Source: Actinomadura rayongensis (GTDB lineage Bacteria; Actinomycetota; Actinomycetes; Streptosporangiales; Streptosporangiaceae). Taken from it: a stretch of DNA of 64,000 nucleotides. The stretch spans positions 1,693,423 to 1,757,422 of the forward strand of contig NZ_WUTW01000001.1 of the NCBI RefSeq assembly GCF_009831215.1, in the 5' to 3' direction. Below, one piece after another: positions 17,657-27,916 of the stretch; position 1 is the stretch's first letter, and each line of letters opens with the position of its first letter. The position numbers and the translations under genes are program-made. The notes beneath the pieces are model-generated. The model was given only the letters and a program-made list of their open reading frames with translations, was not told the origin of the DNA and ran no database searches.

Positions 17657-17760
17657 TCAGCCGACTCTAGGGGCGCGTCAGGTCGCGGGTGGTGCATGTC
17701 GCGGTAGTCCCACAGGGTCTCCACGCTGGCGCGGTGCTCGGCCGGAATCGTGCTCGTCAT
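17653..17760 (-). CDS. 35-aa ORF, probable truncated YdcF-type N-terminus
   Basis: ATG at 17760 opens MTSTIPAEHRASVETLWDYRDMHHPRP... and ends 35 codons later in a GTGA overlap with the NUDIX gene. It begins 7 nt after the stop of the upstream regulator gene. The segment 'ETLWDYxxMHH' resembles the very start of YdcF/DUF218-type proteins found in similar actinomycete operons, so this may be the residue of a deleted gene kept because it couples translation of the NUDIX protein. The resemblance is from memory of the family and is not certain. Confidence 0.5.
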   Translation of the reverse strand: MTSTIPAEHRASVETLWDYRDMHHPRPDAPLESAE

Positions 17761-17766
17761 CGGTGC

Positions 17767-18522
17767 CTAGCCGTTGAGGGCCGGGCGGAGCGGACGGGCG
17801 GTGTTCCAGAGTTCGGTGACGTGGTGCGCGTAGCGGTCGTACAGGCCGTCACTCTGGGTGCGATGGAGGTGCAGGACGGGCGAGTCGTGCCCGACGAGGT
17901 TCGCCAGGTGTGTGCTGACGAGCATGTGGTCGTCGAAGGTGAACACGCTCATCGCGATGTGCTCGTCGCTGAGGCGGGTCTCGATGCCGGGCGGGTCGCC
18001 GAGCTTGGCCAGCTCGTCCAGCGTGATCTTGATGCGGGTGCCGACCGTGAGGGGGACGGCCTCCTTCTCTTCGCGCCGCCGGGTGACCTCGCTGTCGGGG
18101 TCGCCGAGCAGGAACCGGACGCGGCAGCCGTGCTCGGCCTTGCGGCGCAGGACCGCGCGGAGGTTGGGGATCTCCAGCCAGAAGAAGTAGTTGGTGTACC
18201 CGGCGAACGTGAGGTCGGTGGTCGCGTCGCTGATGAGCGTGCGCCACAGGGACTTGGGGACGGCCGAACGGTAGGGGTAGGCGGTGACGATCTCGCGGTC
18301 GGCACCGGTCTTGACGTTCTTGCGGATCGCCTCGGGCCACAGCACGGTCTGATCAACTCCTAGAGCCTGTCCGGCGGCCCACCGATGCCGAGGATGAGGA
18401 ACCCGATCCTCCTCGGCCAGCCAGCGGGCCACCGTCTTCACATCGACCTCGCAGCGCTCCGCGAGGTCCTGCGGTGTCAGTTTCGCATCGTCCATTGCCT
18501 GGTGAAGAGCGAGGTTGACCAC
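17767..18522 (-). CDS. HTH regulator with DUF5919 (PLD-like) domain
   Basis: 251 aa. An XRE-type helix-turn-helix lies in about residues 10-60 (LTPQDLAERCEVDVKTVARWLAEEDRVPHPRHRWAAGQALG). The remainder (DATTDLTFAGYTNYFFWLEIPNLRAVLRRKAEHGCRVRFLLGDPDSEVTRRRE...) matches the DUF5919 domain, which has a phospholipase-D-like fold. It heads the operon with the 35-aa ORF and the NUDIX gene. Upstream are three GAACGTC half-sites that may be its operator. Family members often accompany NUDIX hydrolases in actinomycetes; the ligand is unknown. Confidence 0.85.
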   Translation of the reverse strand: MVNLALHQAMDDAKLTPQDLAERCEVDVKTVARWLAEEDRVPHPRHRWAAGQALGVDQTVLWPEAIRKNVKTGADREIVTAYPYRSAVPKSLWRTLISDATTDLTFAGYTNYFFWLEIPNLRAVLRRKAEHGCRVRFLLGDPDSEVTRRREEKEAVPLTVGTRIKITLDELAKLGDPPGIETRLSDEHIAMSVFTFDDHMLVSTHLANLVGHDSPVLHLHRTQSDGLYDRYAHHVTELWNTARPLRPALNG

Positions 18523-18540
18523 TGCGTCGACCTTTCGATC

Positions 18541-18590
18541 GGGACGTCTGTGACGTTCACAGAAGCTAGCGCGAGAACGTCCCGAACGTC
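18541..18590. promoter_or_regulatory. cluster of GAACGTC half-sites
   Basis: GACGTTC at 18552-18558 is the inverted partner of GAACGTC at 18575-18581 and 18584-18590; a further GGGACGTC lies at 18541. The sites sit between the divergent DUF5919 regulator and the 108-aa gene, a natural operator position. Sigma/-10 elements could not be assigned. Confidence 0.45.
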
Positions 18591-18727
18591 CTCCGAATGC
18601 GGTGCAGATGTCTCATCGGCGCTCGGACACTGGAAGTGACGAAAGATCGCACGCCCGGCAGAAATCTGGTGATTTTATGCATTTGGGCCGATCTCGACCG
18701 CAGAATTCACGAGGAGGAAGATCGGCC

Positions 18728-19054
18728 ATGCACGCTTCACCGCCCGGTCCTGCCGACCCGGGCAAGCTCACCAACCAGCGCGTCGTCTTCTTGGAGGCGT
18801 TGAGTCTGACGCTCAGGGAGCGGTACTCGGACGTCTCATGTGAGATCTCGCGGCTCACGGCCGGTCTGCCGCCGACGCTCCGGGTCGAGCGGCAGGAGGT
18901 CGCGGAAGACGTCGGGTGTGACCTCTCCGTCGATGGATGGGCGTTCGTGTGGGGTTTCGACCCTCGCAACGTCATCGGTCCGGTCGCTGATCTGCGGCGC
19001 GCGGCCTTCGCCGTCGCGAACGTCCTCGGCATTCGGCACCACCCCGATCACTGA
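18728..19054 (+). CDS. hypothetical protein, 108 aa
   Basis: The ATG at 18728 is preceded by AGGAGGAAG, a very strong ribosome-binding site, which makes this a credible gene although I do not recognise the family. The middle (NQRVVFLEALSLTLRERYSDVSCEISRLTAGLPPTLRVERQEVAEDVGCDLSVDGWAFVWGF) has alternating hydrophobic residues suggesting an alpha/beta fold with two cysteines. Divergent from the DUF5919 regulator. Similar short proteins with a 'W(A/S)FVWGFD' ending are seen near XRE/DUF397-type actinomycete regulators, but that is only an impression. Confidence 0.6.
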   Translation: MHASPPGPADPGKLTNQRVVFLEALSLTLRERYSDVSCEISRLTAGLPPTLRVERQEVAEDVGCDLSVDGWAFVWGFDPRNVIGPVADLRRAAFAVANVLGIRHHPDH

Positions 19055-19353
19055 CACCGGCCGGATGAATTCCCGTTATCGCGGCCGGCCATGTCGCCCG
19101 AGGGGATCGCACGGGAATCGCCCGGCCCGGCGCTGGTTCGCGCCATCTTCTGGCCGGGCCCTGGCCTGGGAACTCCTCCGGGTGGGGCGGGTCGGCGCGG
19201 CCGTCCGCCGGTCCTGGTGAGGGGGCTCCACCCGGAGGCCCCGCCCGGTCGCCGCGTTCGCGGCATTCAAGTGTCTCTGGGCTGCGCATGGCCTTGCTGG
19301 TCGGCGTGGGTCGGAGGTTTGTCCGAAGTACGAACCGTCTCGAACGAAAACAC
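19055..19353. other. intergenic region with inverted repeats
   Basis: No gene is supported. ATTCCCGT (19069-19076) is the exact inverse of ACGGGAAT (19111-19118), and a near-perfect hairpin (ggggGCTCC / GGAGGCCCC) lies at about 19209-19241 and may act as a terminator. Confidence 0.4.
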
Positions 19354-19686
19354 ATGGCGATGAGCGAAGACAACGAAGGCAAGCAGCCGACCCTCTACAC
19401 GCCCTCGGAGGTGGCGCAGTTTTTCCGCGTCGACCCGAAGACCGTCACGCGGTGGGCGCGGATGGGGACGCTGAACCCGATCACGCTGCCGTCGGGTCAC
19501 CGGCGGTATCCCGCGGCCGAGATCCACGAGCTGCTCAAGGTGGGGAACGTGAAGGAGCCCGCCGTCCCGCGGGAGGAGGCCGAGTTCGTCCCCGGCCTGC
19601 GGGCGCTGGCGGTGCTGCAGAGCGTCGTCCGGGACTACTTCGACGGGGACCCGTCCGCCGTCGTGAAGGCGCTCGGCGGCGATTGA
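19354..19686 (+). CDS. BldC-like MerR-type DNA-binding protein with C-terminal extension
   Basis: 110 aa. The core TLYTPSEVAQFFRVDPKTVTRWARMGTLNPITLPSGHRRYPAAEIHELL (about residues 13-60) closely follows the single winged-helix domain of BldC, the Streptomyces developmental regulator of about 68 aa. Here a 45-residue tail (VPGLRALAVLQSVVRDYFDGDPSAVVKALGGD) is added, which may be a dimerisation or partner-binding helix. The start is ambiguous: ATG 19354, ATG 19360 or the weak upstream 19288; none has a good ribosome-binding site. It is monocistronic and followed by a terminator. Confidence 0.8.
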   Translation: MAMSEDNEGKQPTLYTPSEVAQFFRVDPKTVTRWARMGTLNPITLPSGHRRYPAAEIHELLKVGNVKEPAVPREEAEFVPGLRALAVLQSVVRDYFDGDPSAVVKALGGD

Positions 19687-19695
19687 GCGTCCGCG

Positions 19696-19734
19696 GCCCT
19701 CTGGCCGGGCGGTTCGTGCGCCCGGCCGGAGGGC
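19696..19734 (+). terminator. hairpin terminator of the BldC-like gene
   Basis: A 16-pair stem (gccctcTggccgggcg with cgcccggccGgagggc, one G.U pair) with a 7-nt loop, followed by CTTT, 10 nt after the stop codon at 19686. Confidence 0.75.
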
Positions 19735-19814
19735 TTTCCGGCGGCCGGGTCACCCGTACTCTCCCTCGGGCGGGTGAGGAGGGGCGGGACGGGCGCATCT
19801 AGACTTTCGGCATC

Positions 19815-20495
19815 ATGGCTCCGCAGATCTCACCCAGCATCCTGTCCGCCGACTTCGCCCATCTGGCCGACGACGTCAACCGCGTCGCCGAGGCCGCCGA
19901 CTGGGTCCACGTCGACGTCATGGACAACCATTTCGTCCCCAACCTCACGATCGGGCTGCCGGTCGTGGAGGCGCTGCTCCGGACGAGCCCGATCCCCCTC
20001 GACTGCCACCTCATGATCGAGGACCCGGACCGGTGGGCGCCGCAGTTCGCCGAGGTCGGGGCGGGCAGCGTCACGATCCACGCGGAGGCCGCCAAAGCGC
20101 CCATCCGGACGCTCCGGGCCATCCGCGCGGCCGGGGCCCGCGCGTCCCTCGGGATCAACCCCGCGACGCCCATCGAGCCCTACGCGGACCTGTTCGGCGA
20201 GATCGACATGCTGCTGCTGATGACCGTGGAGCCCGGCTTCGGCGGCCAGAAGTTCCTGGACGTCGTCCTGCCCAAGGTCCGCCGCGCCCGCACCCTCATC
20301 AAGGACCGCGACCTGCCCGTCTGGCTCCAGGTAGACGGCGGCGTCAGCGCCGAGACCATCGAGCGCTGCGCCGAGGCCGGCGCGGACGTGTTCGTCGCGG
20401 GCAGCGCCGTCTACGGCGCCGACGACCCCGCCGAGGCCGCGCGCCGCCTCCGCGCCCAGGCCGAGAAGGCCACCGAAGCCGCCGGCTGGGCCTGA
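19815..20495 (+). CDS. rpe: ribulose-phosphate 3-epimerase
   Basis: Interconverts ribulose-5-phosphate and xylulose-5-phosphate in the pentose phosphate pathway. 226 aa TIM barrel with the family motifs: [20 protein letters not shown] at the N-terminus, [18 protein letters not shown] (metal-binding His/Asp), [10 protein letters not shown], and [12 protein letters not shown], then [29 protein letters not shown] for the phosphate site. TAGACT ends 9 nt before the ATG, so the message probably has little or no leader. It precedes the riboflavin operon, whose precursor is ribulose-5-phosphate. Confidence 0.97.
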   Translation: MAPQISPSILSADFAHLADDVNRVAEAADWVHVDVMDNHFVPNLTIGLPVVEALLRTSPIPLDCHLMIEDPDRWAPQFAEVGAGSVTIHAEAAKAPIRTLRAIRAAGARASLGINPATPIEPYADLFGEIDMLLLMTVEPGFGGQKFLDVVLPKVRRARTLIKDRDLPVWLQVDGGVSAETIERCAEAGADVFVAGSAVYGADDPAEAARRLRAQAEKATEAAGWA

Positions 20496-20960
20496 CCGCC
20501 CCCGCCGGACGGCCGGGGCGCCGCACCGTCCGCGCCCGCCGGACGACCCAGCCCGCGCGGGCCGGACCGCACTGATCGGACGCGCCGCGCCCGCGCCGAT
20601 GCGTCGGCGAGCCGCCGGGCCGGACGTGACGAGCCCGGCCGCGTCGCGCGGACGGGCTCACAGGCCGCGTGCGCTGAGTAACGGCTCGCGCCGCGCGAGC
20701 CTGCGGTCCTGCGCGGTGCGTCGTGTGCGCTGGCGCGGCGTGTCGTGCCACGCGTGCGCGCGGGTTGCGCGTGCTGAGATGTCGCGCCGCGCGAGCCTGC
20801 GGCCCTGCGCGGCGGGTCGTTTGCGCTGGTGGGGCGGGGTGCGCGGTGCGGTTTGGGGGCAGGTGGGTGGAGACGGGTCGTGTGTCCTGAATGTTTCATC
20901 GTGGTGAATCCCACATAGGGACGGGAATGTCGGGCGTGGCACACTGGTTGGCAAGCAGTG
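20496..20960. repeat. GC-rich intergenic region with a ~50-bp direct repeat
   Basis: No gene is supported. Two ~50-bp segments beginning tcgcgccgcgcgagcctgcg, at 20686-20735 and 20782-20831, are imperfect direct repeats. The segment then turns G/T-rich (20830-20880). The promoter of the riboflavin transcript must lie in 20880-20960 but I cannot place it. Composition resembles 1-547 and 38330-38762. Confidence 0.55.
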
Positions 20961-20964
20961 AAAC

Positions 20965-21092
20965 GCGTGCTCCGGGGTCGGTGAAAGTCCGAACCGGCGG
21001 TGACAGTCCGCGACCCGGCCGAAGCCATCGGCCGGTTGATCCGGTGGAATTCCGGGACCGACGGTGAAAGTCCGGATGGGAGGCAGCGCGCG
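20965..21092 (+). ncRNA. FMN riboswitch (RFN element)
   Basis: The conserved RFN landmarks are present in order: the 5' part with ggtcggtgaaagtccgaacc, ggcggtgacagtccgcgacc, then a variable helix (gccgaagccatcggc), and the 3' part gaccgacggtgaaagtccgg followed by atgggaggcagcgcg. It lies about 95 nt upstream of ribE and should shut off the riboflavin operon when FMN is plentiful. Confidence 0.93.
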
Positions 21093-21093
21093 A

Positions 21094-21118
21094 GTCACCC
21101 CTGCGTACCAGGGGTGAC
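21094..21118 (+). promoter_or_regulatory. expression-platform hairpin of the FMN riboswitch
   Basis: Perfect 10-bp stem GTCACCCCTG / CAGGGGTGAC with loop CGTAC directly after the aptamer. Without a T tract it may act in translational or Rho-type control; the ribE ribosome-binding region (CAGGAGG at 21172-21178) lies about 55 nt further on. Confidence 0.6.
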
Positions 21119-21186
21119 GTGTCCTCGCATCATGCGGGAAAGCATCCCCGGAGCCTCGCCTGGAACGGTCAGGAGGCCCGGGAGAC

Positions 21187-21782
21187 ATGTTCACCGGCAT
21201 CGTCGAGGAACTCGGCGAGATCACGGCGGTCGAGCCGCTCGCCGACTCGGCGCGGCTCGCGATCCGCGGCCCGCTCGTCACCGAGGACGCCGTGCACGGC
21301 GCGTCGATCGCCGTCAACGGCGTCTGTCTCACCGTCGTGGAGACGCGCGACGGGATCTTCACCGCCGACGTGATGAAGGAGACCCTGGACCGGTCCTCCC
21401 TCGGCGCGCTGAAAGCGGGCTCCCGCGTCAACCTGGAACGTCCCGTCCGGCTGAACGACCGGCTCGGCGGCCACCTCGTCCAGGGCCATGTGGACGGCGT
21501 CGGCACCCTGATCTCCCGCGAGCCCGGCGAGCGCTGGGACGTCGTCACGTTCTCCCTCCCCGAAGACCTCGCCCGGTACGTCGTGGACAAGGGCTCCATC
21601 ACGGTCGACGGCATCAGCCTCACCGTCGTGCAGGCGACGAACGACCGGTTCAGCGTCTCGCTCATCCCGACCACGCTCGAACTCACGACGCTCGGCCACA
21701 AGGGCCCCGGCGACCCGGTGAACCTCGAAGTGGACGTCGTCGCGAAGTACGTCGAGCGGATGCTCGGCGCGAGGGTCGCGCC

Positions 21783-21786
<4 letters not shown>
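21187..21786 (+). CDS. ribE: riboflavin synthase alpha chain
   Basis: Dismutates two 6,7-dimethyl-8-ribityllumazine molecules to riboflavin. Two lumazine-binding repeats are seen: [12 protein letters not shown]...[20 protein letters not shown] and [19 protein letters not shown]...[14 protein letters not shown]. 199 aa is the normal length. The stop overlaps the GTG of ribM by 4 nt. There is no ribD next to it; the deaminase/reductase must be encoded elsewhere. Confidence 0.96.
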
Positions 21787-24144
<2,358 letters not shown>

Positions 24145-24190
24145 TCGCCACCGGTTCCTGCTCGTCCCGTCTGTGAAAGGCTCATCCACC

Positions 24191-25063
24191 GTGCTGTCTC
24201 TCGTTCTGCCCAAGGGGTCGCTGGAGAAGGCGACGATGGCGCTGTTCGACGCCGCCGACCTCACCGTCCGGCGCACGTCCGACCGCGACTACCGCGCGTC
24301 CATCGACGATCCCCGCATCGACCGCGTCCGCGTCCTGCGTCCGCAGGAGATCCCGACCTATCTCGAACAGGGCCTGTTCGACCTCGGCATCACCGGGCGC
24401 GACTGGATCACCGAGACCGACTCCGACGTCGTCAGCCTCGGGCAGCTCCAGTACTCCAAGGCCACGTCCAACCCCGTCCGGGTGATCATGGCGGTGCCGA
24501 ACGACGCGCCGTGGCAGGCCGTGTCGGACCTGCCCGAAGGCGTCCGGATCTCCACCGAGTTCCCGGAGATGACGCGGCGCTTCCTGGAGAAGCACGGGGT
24601 GAAGGCGAAGGTCGTCCCGTCCTACGGCGCGACCGAGGCCAAGGTCCCCGACATCGTGGACGTCATCGTCGACCTCACCGAGACCGGCTCGTCGCTGCGC
24701 AAGAACGGCCTGCGCATCCTCGACACGCTGCTCACCAGCCACACCGAGCTGGTCGCCAACCGCGAGGCCTACGCGGACCCGGCCAAGCGCGCCGCCATGG
24801 AGGACATCGCGCTGCTGCTCCAGGGCGCGATCCGGGCGCGCGGCAACGTGCTGCTGAAGCTGAACGTCGCGCAGGAGAACCTGCGGGCCGTCCTCGACAT
24901 CATGCCGTCGCTGTCGTCGCCGACCGTGACGTCGCTGGCCGGCGGGGACAACGCCGTGGAGGGCGTCGTCGCCAAGCGCGGCGTGAACACGCTGATCCCG
25001 GCGCTCAAGGCGGCCGGGGCGCACGACATCCTCGAGATCCCGATCTCCAAGATCGTTGACTGA
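24191..25063 (+). CDS. hisG: ATP phosphoribosyltransferase (long form)
   Basis: First enzyme of histidine synthesis. 290 aa, so it is the long form with a C-terminal ACT-like regulatory domain (from about residue 210) that allows histidine feedback inhibition. Markers: LSLVLPKGSLEKATMALF, EIPTYLEQGLFDLGITGRDW and DVIVDLTETGSSLRKNGLRI with the PRPP-binding loop. The GTG at 24191 has GAAAGG upstream and gives the canonical N-terminus. hisE, which precedes hisG in several actinomycetes, is not present in the 46-bp gap. The stop overlaps the next gene by 8 nt. Confidence 0.95.
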   Translation: MLSLVLPKGSLEKATMALFDAADLTVRRTSDRDYRASIDDPRIDRVRVLRPQEIPTYLEQGLFDLGITGRDWITETDSDVVSLGQLQYSKATSNPVRVIMAVPNDAPWQAVSDLPEGVRISTEFPEMTRRFLEKHGVKAKVVPSYGATEAKVPDIVDVIVDLTETGSSLRKNGLRILDTLLTSHTELVANREAYADPAKRAAMEDIALLLQGAIRARGNVLLKLNVAQENLRAVLDIMPSLSSPTVTSLAGGDNAVEGVVAKRGVNTLIPALKAAGAHDILEIPISKIVD

Positions 25064-25496
25064 CGGTCCGTCGCTGCCGGTCGTGTGGCGTCCGCGCACG
25101 ACCCGTGTCATCGCCTACGCCGCGGCGGGCGTGCTCATGCTCGGCATGGTCACGCTCGCCGTGGTGGTGGCGCCGCAGTTCAAGACGTTCGACCGGGTGA
25201 TGCTCGTCCTGTTCGGGCTGCTCTGCGCGTGGGTGCTGCACATGCTGGCGCGCTGCCGGGTCGTGGCGGACGCGTCCGGCCTGACGGTCGTCAACGCCTT
25301 CCGCACCCGCCGCCTCGCCTGGGCCGAGGTCGTCGCCGCCGACATGAACGTCGGCGACCCGTGGCCGACGCTCGACCTCGCCGACGGCACGTCGATCAGC
25401 GCGATGGGCATCAACGGCGCCGAACGCACCCGCGCCGTCCGCGACCTCCGCGAACTCCAGACCCTCCTCCACACCCGAACTCCCGAGCCGTCCTGA
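25056..25496 (+). CDS. PH-domain membrane protein
   Basis: 146 aa. Two adjacent membrane segments (VIAYAAAGVLMLGMVTLAVVVA and VMLVLFGLLCAWVLHML, about residues 18-65) are followed by a bacterial PH-like domain: CRVVADASGLTVVNAFRTRRLAWAEVVAADM. The TTG start overlaps the hisG stop, and this arrangement hisG-PH protein is common in actinomycetes. Function unknown, probably membrane-associated. Confidence 0.85.
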   Translation: MTDGPSLPVVWRPRTTRVIAYAAAGVLMLGMVTLAVVVAPQFKTFDRVMLVLFGLLCAWVLHMLARCRVVADASGLTVVNAFRTRRLAWAEVVAADMNVGDPWPTLDLADGTSISAMGINGAERTRAVRDLRELQTLLHTRTPEPS

Positions 25497-25526
25497 CCTT
25501 GCGTCGGACTGTTCCGGGACCGGCCG

Positions 25527-26726
25527 TTAGCGGACGGTGATCGGGTGGCGGGCTACGGCGCCGAAGAGGTAGCCGAGGGTGTTGTAGGGGGCGACGTCGG
25601 GTTGTGCGGTGCCTGTTTCGTCGGTGGCGCGGGCTAGGAGTTCGTAGCGGCCCGGGGTGGGGTGCCAGGGGAGGGTCCAGCGCGTCCAGGCTCGGGCGGT
25701 GCCGGGGCCGTGGAGGTGGGCGGGGCGCCAGGACGCGCCGCCGTCGGTGCTGACCGAGACGGCCGTGATGCGGCCGGTGCCGGACCAGGAGCGTCCGTGC
25801 AAGGCGCTGATGTCGCTGATTTCTCCGTCCCATGGCAGTTCGAAGGTGCTCTTGGTGTTCACGCGTGTTAGTGGCGCGCTGCCTTCGGGCGGGTAGCCGG
25901 GGCCGAAGAAGCGGTAGTAGCGCGTGTTCCACGGGGACGCCAGCGGTGTCGTGGAGACCTGGATGTCGCCTAGCCACTTGATGGACGCGATGCCGACCCA
26001 GTCCGGGACGACGAGCCGCGCCGGGAAGCCGTGGTCGGGCGGCAGCGGGCGGCCGTTCATCTCGTAGGCGACCAGGACGTCCTTGCGGGCCTTGGCGACG
26101 GGCAGCGGACGGCGGACGCGGCCCAGGTTCTCGCCCGCGTCCACGTAGTCGGCGTCGAGGCCGCGCGGCAGGAGGTCCACCGCGTCCGGCGTGATCCCGG
26201 CGCGTTCCAGCAGGACCGACAGCCGGACGCCGCGCCAGCGGGCCACGCCGACGGCGCCGAGCCCCCACGCGGTGCCCGACACCTTCTGGCCCTGCTGCGT
26301 CGTGAAGAGGGAGCGGGCGTTGCCGGTGCACTCGATGCGCGCGGTGATGGTCTCGGACGGCAGCCGCAGCAGGTCCCGGTAGCGGAACTCGACCGCGCGG
26401 TCCTCGCCGGGCGCGCCGCGCAGCCCGTCGCCCCACAGCCGCAGCCGCCAGGTCGCGGCGTCGATCCGGGGCGTGGCGACGTGGTTGCGGACGAAGAACC
26501 GGTCGATCGGGGTGAGGTACCCCTGCCCGGCCATCGCCTCCCAGCGCGTCTCGGCGTTGGTGCCGCGCGGGACGAACAGCTCCGGCGGCAGCGGCTTGAC
26601 GATGCCGCTGTCGGCGCTGGCGGAGCCGGGGGCGAACGGAAGCGCCAGCGCGCCGCCGGCCCCGGCGGTGATCTGGAGCAGGCGGCGGCGCGGCAGGCCC
26701 GGCGCGCTCGTGTCGGGGGCGGTCAT
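25527..26726 (-). CDS. Tat-exported sulfite-oxidase-like molybdopterin oxidoreductase
   Basis: 399 aa. A twin-arginine signal (LPRRRLLQITAGAGGALALPFAPGSASA, residues 11-38) directs the folded protein outside. The molybdopterin domain includes TPIDRFFVRNH and RIECTGNARS, where Cys133 is the expected molybdenum ligand; WGLGAVGVARWRGV and FPARLVVPDWVGIASIKWL follow. The C-terminal Mo-co dimerisation (Ig-like) domain is present. The substrate is unknown. It is divergent from the xdhC-like gene and the MobA-like gene, giving a local molybdenum group. The ATG at 26726 was preferred because the Tat motif then falls near the N-terminus. Confidence 0.9.
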   Translation of the reverse strand: MTAPDTSAPGLPRRRLLQITAGAGGALALPFAPGSASADSGIVKPLPPELFVPRGTNAETRWEAMAGQGYLTPIDRFFVRNHVATPRIDAATWRLRLWGDGLRGAPGEDRAVEFRYRDLLRLPSETITARIECTGNARSLFTTQQGQKVSGTAWGLGAVGVARWRGVRLSVLLERAGITPDAVDLLPRGLDADYVDAGENLGRVRRPLPVAKARKDVLVAYEMNGRPLPPDHGFPARLVVPDWVGIASIKWLGDIQVSTTPLASPWNTRYYRFFGPGYPPEGSAPLTRVNTKSTFELPWDGEISDISALHGRSWSGTGRITAVSVSTDGGASWRPAHLHGPGTARAWTRWTLPWHPTPGRYELLARATDETGTAQPDVAPYNTLGYLFGAVARHPITVR

Positions 26727-26794
26727 GGCTCGTATGGTGCTGAGCCCGTTCGCAGAAGTCAACATTGCCTACCAATTAACATTACTTCGATGGG

Positions 26795-26800
26795 TAGATT
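26795..26800 (+). promoter_or_regulatory. putative leaderless promoter of the xdhC-like gene
   Basis: TAGATT ends 6 nt before the ATG at 26807, with no ribosome-binding site between them. The surrounding 50 bp are unusually AT-rich for this window. Confidence 0.55.
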
Positions 26801-26806
26801 GAGCGC

Positions 26807-27916
26807 ATGCGTGATGTGCTCGGCGATCTCGCCGCGTGGTACGACGCGGGGCGGACGTTCGGGCTCGCCACCGTCGTGGGAACGTTCCGAAGCGCGCCTC
26901 GGCCGCCCGGCGCCGTGATGGCGGTCGCGCCGGACGGGGAGGTCGTCGGCAGCGTGTCCGGCGGCTGCGTCGAGGGCGCGGTGTACGAGCTGGCGCAGGA
27001 GGTCGTCGCGTCCGGGCGGCCGGTCGTGCAGCGGTACGGGGTCAGCGACGACGACGCGTTCGCGGTCGGGCTGACCTGCGGCGGGATCCTGGACATCCTG
27101 GTCGAGCCGGTCGGTCCCGCCACGTTCCCGGAGTTCGGGGACGTGGCGGCGGCGGTCCAGAAGGGCGAGCCGGTGGCCGTGGCGACGGTCGTCGCGGGGC
27201 CCGGACGGATCGGTGCGCGCCGCGTCGTCTGGCCGGATCGGGCGGCCGGCAGCCTCGCGCCCGGCGCCGCGCACGAGGACCGGCTCAACGCCGCCGTGGA
27301 CGACGACGCGCGCGGCATGCTCGCCCAGGGCCGCACCGGCGATCTGCGGTACGGGCCGGAGGGGGAGCGGCGCGGCGACGACCTCACGGTGTTCGTCCGG
27401 GCGTTCGCGCCGCCGCCGCGCCTGCTGGTGTTCGGCGCGATCGACTTCGCGGCGGCCGTCGCGCGCGTCGGGAAGTTCCTCGGCTACCGCGTGACGGTGT
27501 GCGACGCGCGTCCGGTCTTCGCGACCGCCAAGCGCTTCCCCGACGCCGACGAGGTCGTCGTGCAATGGCCGCACCGATACCTCGCCGAGACCGAGGTGGA
27601 CGAGCGGACCGCCATCGCCGTCCTCACCCACGACCCGAAGTTCGACGTCCCGCTGCTGGAACTCGCGCTGCGCACGCAGGCCGGGTACGTCGGGGCTATG
27701 GGCTCGCGTCGCACCCACGACGACCGGATGGCGCGGCTGCGCGCGGCGGGCCTGACCGACGCCGAGCTGGCGCGGCTGCGGTCGCCGATCGGCCTGGACC
27801 TCGGCGCGCGGACGCCGGAGGAGACGGCCGTGTCGATCGCGGCGGAGCTGGTGCAGACGCGCTGGGGCGGCTCGGGACGTCCGCTCGGCACGACCAGCGG
27901 GCGCATCCACCGGTGA
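26807..27916 (+). CDS. XdhC/CoxI family protein
   Basis: Maturation factor for molybdenum hydroxylases such as xanthine or CO dehydrogenase; family members help insert sulfurated molybdenum cofactor. 369 aa with the XdhC N-terminal motif (ATVVGTFRSAPRPPGAVMAV, SVSGGCVEGAVYE, LTCGGILDILVE with conserved Cys) and the C-terminal Rossmann domain (LVFGAIDFAAAVARVGKFLGYRVTVCDARP ... GAMGSRRTHDDRMARL). The next gene, a MobA-like transferase, overlaps by 4 nt. The hydroxylase itself is not in the window. Given the purine module a few kb away, xanthine dehydrogenase is a reasonable client. Confidence 0.92.
   Translation: MRDVLGDLAAWYDAGRTFGLATVVGTFRSAPRPPGAVMAVAPDGEVVGSVSGGCVEGAVYELAQEVVASGRPVVQRYGVSDDDAFAVGLTCGGILDILVEPVGPATFPEFGDVAAAVQKGEPVAVATVVAGPGRIGARRVVWPDRAAGSLAPGAAHEDRLNAAVDDDARGMLAQGRTGDLRYGPEGERRGDDLTVFVRAFAPPPRLLVFGAIDFAAAVARVGKFLGYRVTVCDARPVFATAKRFPDADEVVVQWPHRYLAETEVDERTAIAVLTHDPKFDVPLLELALRTQAGYVGAMGSRRTHDDRMARLRAAGLTDAELARLRSPIGLDLGARTPEETAVSIAAELVQTRWGGSGRPLGTTSGRIHR

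Noticed and set aside
19091..19363. 90-aa ORF before the BldC-like gene
   Set aside because: Gly/Pro/Arg-rich with no start signal; crosses an inverted repeat and looks like a shadow of intergenic DNA.
24145..24190. Expected hisE between ribH and hisG
   Set aside because: The gap is only 46 bp and holds just the hisG ribosome-binding site, so hisE is not here; by itself this is not unusual enough to be a finding.
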